Assembly: GCA_049517675.1 (NCBI GenBank)
Contig: JBEKRV010000010.1
Span: 29,202-93,201, forward strand
Direction of reading: 5' to 3'
DNA from: Bog-756 sp049517675
GTDB lineage: Bacteria > Actinomycetota > Acidimicrobiia > Acidimicrobiales > RAAP-2
DNA: 64,000 nucleotides
Shown here in pieces: positions 55,905-62,508 of the stretch (within the stretch, counting starts at the first letter, position 1; the number at the start of each line of letters is the position of its first letter). Made by a program: the position numbers and the translations under genes. Below the pieces are notes generated by a model that had not been told where the DNA came from, did not search any database, and saw only the letters and a program-made list of their open reading frames with translations.

Positions 55905-56187
55905 CTGCCTCGACGAGTTCGCGGTCCATCAGGTCGTTCAGGAAGTCGATCGCGTCGGACCGGGCCTGCTCGGTGGAGATCCCGAACGTGCTCACGAGCA
56001 GCTCGCCCAGTTGCTCAGCGGACGACGACTCGGCGAGCGCCATCCAGAGGAGGCGGCCGGAGCCGTTGAGCGTGAAGTACGCGCCCGTCGCGATGTTCAG
56101 CGCGACGACCTCGCCATCGACGTCGCGCCACGATACCGCGGCATCGCGGAGTTGGAACAGACCGCCTTCGGCCTCAGGCGAAATCAC
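55897..56187 (-). CDS. PqqD-like RiPP recognition protein (B1)
   Basis: A 96-residue RiPP recognition element that would bind the leader peptide and present it to the protease. GEVVALNIATGAYFTLNGSG followed by RLLWMALAES and the helical EQLGELLVSTFGISTEQARS is the PqqD fold pattern. The GTG at 56187 is the only upstream start in frame; it lies in the loop of a strong RNA hairpin (56170-56206) and lacks a good Shine-Dalgarno, so its translation may be limited or regulated. It sits 26 bp after the precursor gene. Confidence 0.85.
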   Translation of the reverse strand: MISPEAEGGLFQLRDAAVSWRDVDGEVVALNIATGAYFTLNGSGRLLWMALAESSSAEQLGELLVSTFGISTEQARSDAIDFLNDLMDRELVEAVA

Positions 56188-56206
56188 AGGTATCTCGCCT
56201 GAGGCC
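56170..56206 (-). promoter_or_regulatory. 12-bp perfect hairpin spanning the B1 start codon
   Basis: GGCCTCAGGCGA (56170-56181) and TCGCCTGAGGCC (56195-56206) are perfect complements around a 13-nt loop. In the mRNA the loop holds the B1 GUG start codon, and one arm encodes the first residues of B1. It lies 8 nt after the precursor stop. Such a stem could act as a partial terminator or as an mRNA stabiliser that keeps precursor levels above enzyme levels, or as a gate on B1 translation. Confidence 0.85.
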
Positions 56207-56213
56207 TCGGGAA

Positions 56214-56369
56214 TCAGGAAACGCTGGTGACTGTCCCGCCCGGAACCGGAATCGAAGTTCCGTTGATGACGATGACGTCGCCGCTACCCGCAGACTTGTG
56301 GATCGTGCTGAGGGTGAGATCCTGGACGGAACCCAGCTCGGTGACCTTGGGAGCCTCGTAAGCCGACAT
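56214..56369 (-). CDS. Lasso-type RiPP precursor peptide (A)
   Basis: A 51-residue precursor. The leader MSAYEAPKVTELGSVQDLTL carries the YxxPxxxxxGS pattern of lasso leaders (Tyr4, Pro7, Gly13). After the leader, the only acidic residue is Asp31. A ring of 7, 8 or 9 residues closed on Asp31 would require the core to start at Lys25, His24 or Ile23; only His24 puts a Thr (Thr22) at -2, the position usually Thr in lasso leaders. The tail is hydrophobic with Pro and Gly and ends in TVTSVS. An AGGAGG lies 4 nt before the ATG. The precursor role is well supported by context; the core boundaries are inference. Confidence 0.8.
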   Translation of the reverse strand: MSAYEAPKVTELGSVQDLTLSTIHKSAGSGDVIVINGTSIPVPGGTVTSVS

Positions 56370-56385
56370 GTTGCCTCCTCGTTTC

Positions 56386-56404
56386 CATCCCGCCAATCGG
56401 GATG
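56386..56404 (-). promoter_or_regulatory. Inverted repeat in the precursor leader region
   Basis: CATCCCG (56386-56392) and CGGGATG (56398-56404) are perfect 7-bp arms with a 5-nt loop, between the -10 and the ribosome site of the precursor gene. It could be an RNA hairpin or a protein-binding operator just downstream of the transcription start. Confidence 0.45.
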
Positions 56405-56409
56405 CGGTT

Positions 56410-56457
56410 AACCTACGCCCGATCCATACCTGGGTGCAACCGATGTCAGGCTAAGTT
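56410..56457. promoter_or_regulatory. Divergent promoters of the precursor and kinase genes
   Basis: On the minus strand TTGCAC (56439-56434) and TAGGTT (56415-56410) form a -35/-10 pair with 18-bp spacing that would drive the precursor-B1-B2 operon. On the plus strand TAAGTT (56452-56457) could be the -10 for the kinase-like gene at 56481. The two promoters overlap, so a single regulator could control both. Confidence 0.5.
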
Positions 56458-56480
56458 CACGGAGAGGAAACATTGAGGTC

Positions 56481-57410
56481 GTGACCACCACGCTAAGCGG
56501 AAATTCGGGCATGGATCGTGGTGTCTACGGGCTGCGGATCGAAGCGCCGGGGTTCGAGGAGCTCATCGACCGGTCGCTCCTCGTGGAGGCCCCCGCATCG
56601 TGGCCGACCTGGCGGGTCGGGTACGACCGCCTGGCCGAACGGGAGCCCGGGACGGCGCCGGTGGTCGAGTCGTGGTCCGCCGATCACGCCACCCTGGCCG
56701 CCCAGCCGAGCGGCTTCATCACCGTGGATCGGGTGGAGGCACGCACCACGCTGCACCTGCCGGACGCGCCGGCGGTCGCGACCGTCCTCCATCCGTACCT
56801 GGCGTCCACCGGCGTCGTCGCCGGTCACTGGCTGGGGAGGACCCCGTTCCACGCCGGGGCGTTCGTGCACGGGGGCCGGGCATGGGGCGTGCTCGGCGCC
56901 CGGGAGATGGGCAAGAGCTCGCTGCTGATGTGCCTCCACCGATCCGGCGTCGCGGTGCTCGCCGACGACGTCCTCGTGCTCGACGGCACGACGGCGTACC
57001 CCGGTCCACGCTGCCTGGATCTGCGCCAGAGCGCGGCGGAGCGCTTCGGTGCCGGCGAGTACCTCGGCGTGGTGGGCGGGCGGGAACGGTGGCGGGTCAC
57101 CCTCCCCCCCGTCCCCCCTGCCGTCCCGTTCGGGGGCTGGGTGCTGCTCGACTGGACGGACCGGCTGGAGGTCGACCGGCCCGCGGCGTCGGCGAAGCTC
57201 ACGGCACTGCTCACCAACTGCGGGCTCACCGCTCCCGGGGTGCCGACCGCGGGACTCCTCGACCTGCTGGGGTTCCCGATGATCCGCTTCGGCCGACCGC
57301 CTGACTGGGACCGGGCCGACGAATCGCTCGCGCTGCTGCTCGACGCCGTCGGCGGACCCGACTCCGCCGACCGGCGTCAGTCGGACGCGGCCTCTACCGC
57401 CCTCCCGTGA
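56481..57410 (+). CDS. HPr-kinase-like protein of the RiPP cluster
   Basis: A 309-residue protein with the HprK C-terminal kinase core: TPFHAGAFVHGGRAWGVLGA, a P-loop GAREMGKSS (residues 139-147), then AVLADDVLVLDG with the paired Asp162-Asp163 where HprK has its catalytic/Mg region. The N-terminal 110 residues are not of the HprK regulatory type. Homologues in paeninodin-type lasso clusters phosphorylate the C-terminal Ser of the precursor; the precursor here also ends in Ser. A GTG at 56481 is the start. Its last 34 bp overlap the convergent cyclase gene. Confidence 0.8.
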   Translation: MTTTLSGNSGMDRGVYGLRIEAPGFEELIDRSLLVEAPASWPTWRVGYDRLAEREPGTAPVVESWSADHATLAAQPSGFITVDRVEARTTLHLPDAPAVATVLHPYLASTGVVAGHWLGRTPFHAGAFVHGGRAWGVLGAREMGKSSLLMCLHRSGVAVLADDVLVLDGTTAYPGPRCLDLRQSAAERFGAGEYLGVVGGRERWRVTLPPVPPAVPFGGWVLLDWTDRLEVDRPAASAKLTALLTNCGLTAPGVPTAGLLDLLGFPMIRFGRPPDWDRADESLALLLDAVGGPDSADRRQSDAASTALP

Positions 57411-58576
57411 TCGTGGAGCCATGCCGCCTGGAGGAGGGTGGTCGACACCAGGTTGCGGACGTCGCCGGCCCAGTGCCGCCGCAGCGCGTCGGGGTCGACG
57501 AGCGTCTCGTCCACGCCTTCGCCCGACCACTCCCGGGCGAACCGGCGTGCCGTCTCGGTCCATAGGGGATCGGTGAAGCCCGCCTTGGTCCGACGCTCGA
57601 TGAGCTCGACGGGCAGCAGGTCCCCGAACACGTGCCGCATGAGACCCGTGCGGTCTCCGAGGCCCCGGAAGCCGCCGACGGTGCCCAGGGCGTCGAGGAC
57701 GCGGCCTTCGACGAAGGGGTGGACCACCCTGACGTCGTCGAACGACCCCAGCGCGGCGAAGCTCTCGACGCACACGCGGAAGTAGCGGCCGGGCCAGATC
57801 CACCGCCGGAGCTTCGCCTCCCAGCCCAGTGGGATGGCGGCCTCGCTCTCGCCGTAGGCACGGACCAGCTGCCGGGCCCCCTCGTCGGTGAGCCACGGCA
57901 CCTCCCCCATGTCGGCGCGGGCCCGGTGTCGGTGGACCGCGGCCCGGACGGGCTCCGGGGAGACCGCCAGGCCGATCACCAGCAGATCACGCCGCTTCCT
58001 CAGATGCCGGGAGGCCAGCAACTGCTCGGCACGCGCCGAGCTCAGACTGTTCCCCAGCTCGTCCCCGCCGAATCCGGTCACCACCGAACCACCGGCGGCC
58101 CGCTCGATGATCGGCGCGTGGAAGTGGGTGTTGAACGGCCAGAGGAGCCCGTGTCGGAGGAGCGCCCGGGTGGCCACCGGCCCCACCGCGTCGAACTCCT
58201 CGTGGATCTCGAACCGCTCCCACTCGCCCACCCCGAGGTGCCGGAGGACGACGGCCTGCCACTCGTCCTCGTTGGACTCCTCCGACTGCGGGAAGACCAG
58301 TGTGGCCGGCACCGGCATCTCCAACCCCTCGCGCCGGGCCACGTGGACCGCCGCCGCCAGCAGCGCGGAGGAGTCCCGTCCCCCGGAAAAACTGAGCAGG
58401 CACGGCGTCCGGCTCAGCGCTTCGGCCAGGACCTGTTCGATGGCCTCCATCGGGGTGGCGCCCCCCGGATCCCGCTCGAGCGGGGGTACCGGGTCCATCC
58501 CGAGCGGGATCCCATAGGCGATGTCGAGGGGTCGGAGCGACGGCGCGCGTCCCGCCTCACGTGGAGGCACGGTCAC
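57377..58576 (-). CDS. Asparagine-synthetase-like macrolactam cyclase (lasso C), without glutaminase domain
   Basis: Likely adenylates the core's Asp side chain and forms the isopeptide bond. Residues about 40-390 match the AsnB synthetase domain: CLLSFSGGRDSSALLAAAVH with the PP-loop SGGRDS (64-69), TGFGGDELGNS, and late WLHDHGR. Ordinary lasso C proteins have about 600 residues with a glutaminase-like N-terminal domain; this one has 399 and starts close to the synthetase part. The GTG at 58576 overlaps the stop of the secreted repeat protein as GTGA, so the two are translated together, apart from the A-B operon. Confidence 0.82.
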   Translation of the reverse strand: MTVPPREAGRAPSLRPLDIAYGIPLGMDPVPPLERDPGGATPMEAIEQVLAEALSRTPCLLSFSGGRDSSALLAAAVHVARREGLEMPVPATLVFPQSEESNEDEWQAVVLRHLGVGEWERFEIHEEFDAVGPVATRALLRHGLLWPFNTHFHAPIIERAAGGSVVTGFGGDELGNSLSSARAEQLLASRHLRKRRDLLVIGLAVSPEPVRAAVHRHRARADMGEVPWLTDEGARQLVRAYGESEAAIPLGWEAKLRRWIWPGRYFRVCVESFAALGSFDDVRVVHPFVEGRVLDALGTVGGFRGLGDRTGLMRHVFGDLLPVELIERRTKAGFTDPLWTETARRFAREWSGEGVDETLVDPDALRRHWAGDVRNLVSTTLLQAAWLHDHGRAVEAASD

Positions 58577-60099
58577 CCTTCAGAAGCCATCCCCACGATC
58601 GGCTGATTGAGGTGCTTGCCACCCATGGAGCCGAAGAACCCGGCGGTCCCGTAACTGAAGATGCCGCCGTCGGAGGCGACCATCCGGTAGCCCGTGTCCT
58701 CGTCCGTGACCGCGATGCCCTCGATGGGCTCGACCAGGGGGAGCGCCGCGGCCGATCCGAGGAACGGTGCCCCGCCGAAGGCGAAGACCCCCCCGTCGGC
58801 GGCAACCAGCAGGTAGCCGTGTCGAACGAGGGCGATGTTGACCACCGGCCTGTTCAACACGACGTTGCCCTCCGACCCCTCGAAGGCGGCGTTCCCGAAG
58901 GCGAAGACGCCACCGTCGGAGGCCACCATCCAGTAGCCGAGCCCGTTGGACGACGATGCACCACCGACGATCGGCGCATTCAGGGTCTTGCCGCCCATGG
59001 ATCCGTGCCAGCGGGCACCTCCGAAGGCGAAGACACCGCCGTCGGCGGCGATCAGCCAGTACCCGGTGCCGGTGGGCAGGGGGACGATGGCCACGATCGG
59101 CGCGTTGAGGGGTTTCCCGCCCATCGACCCGTAGAACCGGGCGTCCCCGAAGGCGAAGACGCCACCGTCGGAGGCCACCATCCAGTAGCCCTTCCCGTCG
59201 AGGGTCGGGGTCCCACCGACGACCGGCGCGTTCAGTGTCTTGCCGCCCATCGACCCCTCGAAGTCGGCGGCACCGAACGCGAACACCCCTCCGTCACGGG
59301 CGAAGAGCCAGTAGCCCGGGCTGATGCCGGGAGGCGACGTGGTCTCGGACGGGGCCGGGGCGGCCACCGGGTCGGCGTACACCGTTCCGCCGTCGGTGCG
59401 CGGGTCCGGGATGGACCGCCCGTAGCCTTCGGCACCCTTCGGGTCCTGGGCCCTCGAGTAGGTGTCGTACAGGCTGTACGCGTACCACTGGAAGGTGGTG
59501 ATCCCCGGCAGGCAGGCGGTCGGCACGCTCGCCTGGTAGCCGTTGGTCGAGTCGAACGCGAGGGTGACCGTGCAACTGACGGGGGTGTCGGTGGCGGCGT
59601 AGGTCAGCTCACCGTTGTAGGTACCGTCCGAATTGAGCTGGAAGTACGCGTAGTACCTCGGGGAACTGCTGAAGGTGGGGTCGATCGCCCACCCGATGTA
59701 GGTGTTGTTCAGCCAGTTCGGGTCGGTGCTCGGGTTGTCGAGCGCCTCCGTCTTGGCCGTGAACGACAGCGTGGTGCCGTCGTCGTCCGCGGACGCGTAG
59801 ACGAGGTCCGCCGGGTCGGGGTCGGGGGTGGGCCCGGACACCACGCCGCCGCCCTGGTACATCACATCGCCCGGCGCCTGCGTGTACGACTCGAATTGGG
59901 GAGCTCCGCCCCGGGGGGCCAGCACGTGGCCGGTCGGGGCCTGGGCGTACGAGGGGACCTCGTGCTGCGACACCGATGCCGGAGGGAGCGTGGACACCGG
60001 ATCCGCGCCGGCGGCACCGGACGCGGCGATCGGTGCGACCACCGCCACCGCCAATCCGATCGTGATGCTGAGTCGTGACAGTGGTCGGTCCAACCGCAT
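58573..60099 (-). CDS. Secreted protein with six GYW-DGG-FAFG repeats
   Basis: A 508-residue exported protein: MRLDRPLSRLSITIGLAVAV is a signal peptide cut near ASGAAGA. Residues about 90-230 form a domain with YASADDDGTTLSFTAKTEAL and two Cys; the rest (about 260-505) is six repeats of about 41 residues with the pattern GYWMVASDGGVFAFGDARFY then GSMGGKPLNAPIVG, probably a beta-propeller. Such repeat proteins are common in Acidimicrobiia and of unknown function. Unusually, the gene is directly upstream of, and coupled to, the RiPP cyclase. AAGGGG precedes the ATG by 9 nt. Confidence 0.85.
   Translation of the reverse strand: MRLDRPLSRLSITIGLAVAVVAPIAASGAAGADPVSTLPPASVSQHEVPSYAQAPTGHVLAPRGGAPQFESYTQAPGDVMYQGGGVVSGPTPDPDPADLVYASADDDGTTLSFTAKTEALDNPSTDPNWLNNTYIGWAIDPTFSSSPRYYAYFQLNSDGTYNGELTYAATDTPVSCTVTLAFDSTNGYQASVPTACLPGITTFQWYAYSLYDTYSRAQDPKGAEGYGRSIPDPRTDGGTVYADPVAAPAPSETTSPPGISPGYWLFARDGGVFAFGAADFEGSMGGKTLNAPVVGGTPTLDGKGYWMVASDGGVFAFGDARFYGSMGGKPLNAPIVAIVPLPTGTGYWLIAADGGVFAFGGARWHGSMGGKTLNAPIVGGASSSNGLGYWMVASDGGVFAFGNAAFEGSEGNVVLNRPVVNIALVRHGYLLVAADGGVFAFGGAPFLGSAAALPLVEPIEGIAVTDEDTGYRMVASDGGIFSYGTAGFFGSMGGKHLNQPIVGMASEG
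58585..59320 (-). repeat. Six in-frame coding repeats of about 123 bp
   Basis: The 3' half of the secreted protein gene is six diverged copies of a 120-126-bp unit, each encoding GYW/L-(M/L)-(V/I/F)-A-x-DGG-(V/I)-F-(A/S)-(F/Y)-G, an aromatic-rich middle and, in most copies, GSMGGK-LN-PIV. Copies 1-3 are closest; copies 4 and 5 have lost the GSMGGK motif. These are protein repeats rather than a DNA minisatellite. Confidence 0.85.
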
Positions 60100-60148
60100 C
60101 GGCGAAGCCCCTTGCTCTCATCTAGCGAATCTCCCAGGTTAGCCGACC

Positions 60149-60177
60149 AGGTACGGAACAGGTACCGTTGGACCTGT
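60149..60177. promoter_or_regulatory. Possible shared operator between the repeat-protein/cyclase operon and the exporter
   Basis: Two direct copies of AGGTAC (60149-60154, 60160-60165) lie one helical turn apart, and the second extends to ACAGGT (60158-60163), which pairs with ACCTGT (60172-60177) as an inverted repeat. The cluster is central in the 141-bp divergent gap. On the minus strand TAACCT near 60142-60137 may be the -10 of the repeat-protein gene. Confidence 0.45.
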
Positions 60178-60240
60178 CACATTCGTCATTGGGCGTCGTG
60201 CACCGACTGTGAAAACGCAGCATTCAGAAAGAGGGCCTTG

Positions 60241-62097
60241 GTGAGCGACTCGGACGATCCGGTCACGATCGACCAGCTCTTCAGCCCCCCGGGACCCCGG
60301 ACCTACCGCCGATTCCCCGAGGTGTTCCGCCGGGCGATCCGCATCACCTGGCAGGCGGCTCCGGGTCCACTCGTCATGACGAGCACGCTGTCGATCCTGA
60401 GCGGCATCGGGCTGGGCGCCGAGGTGCTCGTCGGTCGCCAGCTCCTCGCCGTCCTGACGGGCGAGCACGGAAAGGTGAGCATGCACGCGGCGCTGCCGTA
60501 CGTCATCGTCCTCGCCGTGGTGACCGCCGGCCTCCAGTTCATCTCGACGGCCACCACCGAGGAGACCCGGGTGCTCTCCGGCCTGGTCGAGCAGCACGCC
60601 ATCGGGCAGGTGGTCGAGGCCGCCACCTCGGTCGACCTCCTCGACTACGAGCGGACCGAGTACCACAACGCACTGCAGCGTGCCCAGCTGGCCGCCACCA
60701 CCCGACCGGTCCAGATGGTAAACGGGCTCACCGCCATCGTGGGGACGACCTTCGGGATCATCGGCATCGGGATCGCGCTCATCGTCATCCAGCCGGTGAT
60801 CATCGCCCTGCTGGCACTGGGGTTCGTGCCGGTATGGCTGGCCTCCAGGAAGGCGAGCCGGATCCTGCACGTCTTCGCCGTGCGCCAGACCGAGCGCGAT
60901 CGCCAGCGCAGCTACCTGTTCCTGGTGCTGACCCACCGGCAGCTGGCCGCCGAGATCCGGGCCTTCTCGCTGGTCGGCTTCTTCCGGTCGCGGCTCGACG
61001 CGCTGTACCGGATTCGGATCGCCGACATCCGACGCCTGGCCCGCGACCGGATGCTGCTCGGCATCATCGGTACCGCGCTCAACGCCATGCTGACCGTCGC
61101 GGCCCTGGTGCTCCTGGTGTGGATGGTGGTCAAGGGCCATCTCACGCTCGCCTCCGCGGGCGCCGCCGCCGGCGCCGTCATCCTCCTGGCCCAGCGGGTC
61201 CACGGGGTCGGCGGCAGTTCGGGCACGATGTACGAGAACACCTTGTACATGCAGGACTTCACCAGCTTCGTCGACCGCATCCCCGAGCTCCGCAGGACCC
61301 GGCCGACCGGGCCGGCACCCTCCGGCTTCACCGTGCTCCGTGCCCACGACCTAACGTTCACCTATCCGAGCCGGTCGAGGCCGTCGCTGAAGGGGGTCTC
61401 CCTGGAGATCGCCCACGACGAGGTGGTGGCACTGGTGGGGGAGAACGGTTCGGGGAAGACCACGCTGGCCAAGCTGCTGGCCGGCCTCTACACGCCGAGC
61501 TCGGGGACCATCCTCTGGGACGACACCGACATCTCCGGTTGCGATCCCGATCTGCTCCGTCGCTCGATCGCCCTCATCTTCCAGGAGTTCGGCCAGTACT
61601 TCATGACCGCCGGCGAGAACATCGGACTCGGCGACGTCTCGCGCATCGACGACACCGACGCCATCGTCGAGGCGGCCGTCCTCGCCCAGGCCGACAAGTT
61701 CATCGCCGAACTGCCCAAGGGGTACGACAACCTGCTGGGCTCGGAGTACTTCGGCGGGGCAAATCTCTCGCTCGGCCAGTGGCAACGGATGGCCCTGGCC
61801 CGTGCCTTCTTCCGCGACGCCCCGTTCGTCATCCTGGACGAGCCCACCGCATCGCTCGACCCGAGGGCCGAGGCCGCGCTGTTCGAGAACGTGCGCACCC
61901 TGTACAAGGGACGGGCCGTCCTCCTCATCTCCCACCGGTTCTCGAGTGTGCGCTCGGCGGACCGGATCTACGTGATGGACTCGGGGCTCATCGTCGAGAA
62001 CGGGACCCACGAGGAGCTGATGGACCAGGACGGCCTCTACGCCGAGCTGTTCGAGCTCCAGGCCGCCGCCTACGACCCCGGGAGGCGGCGGAGCTGA
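60241..62097 (+). CDS. ABC transporter with fused membrane and ATPase domains, probable peptide exporter
   Basis: A 618-residue half transporter. The first 330 residues contain about six helices (e.g. PYVIVLAVVTAGLQFISTAT, TFGIIGIGIALIVIQPVIIA); the ATPase follows with ALVGENGSGKTTLAKLLAG (Walker A about 399), FQEFGQYF (Q-loop), LSLGQWQRMALARAF (signature about 508), FVILDEPTASLD (Walker B) and LISHRFSSV. Unlike C39-type exporters it has no peptidase domain, as expected where B proteins cut the leader. It is probably the lasso D exporter, but it could equally serve the NRPS product made downstream. The GTG at 60241 has AAAGAGG upstream. Confidence 0.9.
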   Translation: MSDSDDPVTIDQLFSPPGPRTYRRFPEVFRRAIRITWQAAPGPLVMTSTLSILSGIGLGAEVLVGRQLLAVLTGEHGKVSMHAALPYVIVLAVVTAGLQFISTATTEETRVLSGLVEQHAIGQVVEAATSVDLLDYERTEYHNALQRAQLAATTRPVQMVNGLTAIVGTTFGIIGIGIALIVIQPVIIALLALGFVPVWLASRKASRILHVFAVRQTERDRQRSYLFLVLTHRQLAAEIRAFSLVGFFRSRLDALYRIRIADIRRLARDRMLLGIIGTALNAMLTVAALVLLVWMVVKGHLTLASAGAAAGAVILLAQRVHGVGGSSGTMYENTLYMQDFTSFVDRIPELRRTRPTGPAPSGFTVLRAHDLTFTYPSRSRPSLKGVSLEIAHDEVVALVGENGSGKTTLAKLLAGLYTPSSGTILWDDTDISGCDPDLLRRSIALIFQEFGQYFMTAGENIGLGDVSRIDDTDAIVEAAVLAQADKFIAELPKGYDNLLGSEYFGGANLSLGQWQRMALARAFFRDAPFVILDEPTASLDPRAEAALFENVRTLYKGRAVLLISHRFSSVRSADRIYVMDSGLIVENGTHEELMDQDGLYAELFELQAAAYDPGRRRS

Positions 62098-62130
62098 CGG
62101 TGTCCGGGCCGGCGGTGGAGCCGGGAACGG

Positions 62131-62155
62131 CCGAAACGGGTCATGGCGTTTTCGG
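62131..62155 (+). terminator. Possible hairpin terminator after the ABC transporter gene
   Basis: CCGAAACG (62131-62138) pairs with CGTTTTCGG (62147-62155) with one unpaired T, 34 nt after the stop. No T-run follows. If active it would separate the exporter from the NRPS gene. Confidence 0.35.
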
Positions 62156-62508
62156 AGGTCTCACTAGCGGAATGCGACGGACATGTGCCAGATTGACAGG
62201 GGGTAGGTGATCGGCGGACGAGGCGTCTGCGTCTGTCCGACGCGGGACCCCCTGTGAACTGGGGTTTCTGGTCGACGAGCGCAGCACCTTTGGAGTGAAC
62301 GTGAATCCTGCCGACGAGGTTGCAGCTGCCTTCACGATCACCTGTGTCAGGTACCCGCGCGTCCTCACCGGGAACCGGAACCGACGGGACCGGACCGGTA
62401 CGGCCGTCCCCGACCACCGGATCGGACCGATGCGGTGCGCCGGTGGAGCACAGGGGCCGGAACCGTGTTGAGACCGTCGTGATACGCGGACCGGAGGATC
62501 AGCAGGTC
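62156..62508. other. Long gap before the NRPS gene
   Basis: With the terminator-like hairpin this is the only stretch over 300 bp without a firm gene. It holds a TTGACA at 62193-62198 but no -10 at the right distance, a short candidate frame at 62301, and GGAGG at 62493-62497. No second precursor with the YxxP leader pattern was found here. Confidence 0.5.
62301..62471 (+). CDS. Candidate small protein (56 aa), doubtful
   Basis: A GTG at 62301 with GGAG 5 nt upstream opens a 56-residue frame, MNPADEVAAAFTITCVRYPR, rich in Arg and ending CAGGAQGPEPC. It stops 37 bp before the NRPS start. It is not MbtH-like and has no RiPP leader pattern. The good ribosome site is the only support; chance cannot be excluded in this GC-rich DNA. 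Confidence 0.25.
   Translation: MNPADEVAAAFTITCVRYPRVLTGNRNRRDRTGTAVPDHRIGPMRCAGGAQGPEPC

Noticed and set aside
58585..59320. RCC1 or Kelch propeller repeats
   Set aside because: The period (about 41) and the GYW...DGGxFAFG pattern do not match RCC1 or Kelch; they match the GYW-type repeats of Acidimicrobiia.
62193..62221. A consensus promoter before the NRPS (TTGACA)
   Set aside because: The -35 is perfect, but the sequence at the -10 distance (GGACGA) does not resemble TANNNT.
62301..62471. MbtH-like helper of the NRPS or a second lasso precursor
   Set aside because: The frame lacks the MbtH Trp/Ser core (SLWP) and the YxxPxxxxxG leader pattern.
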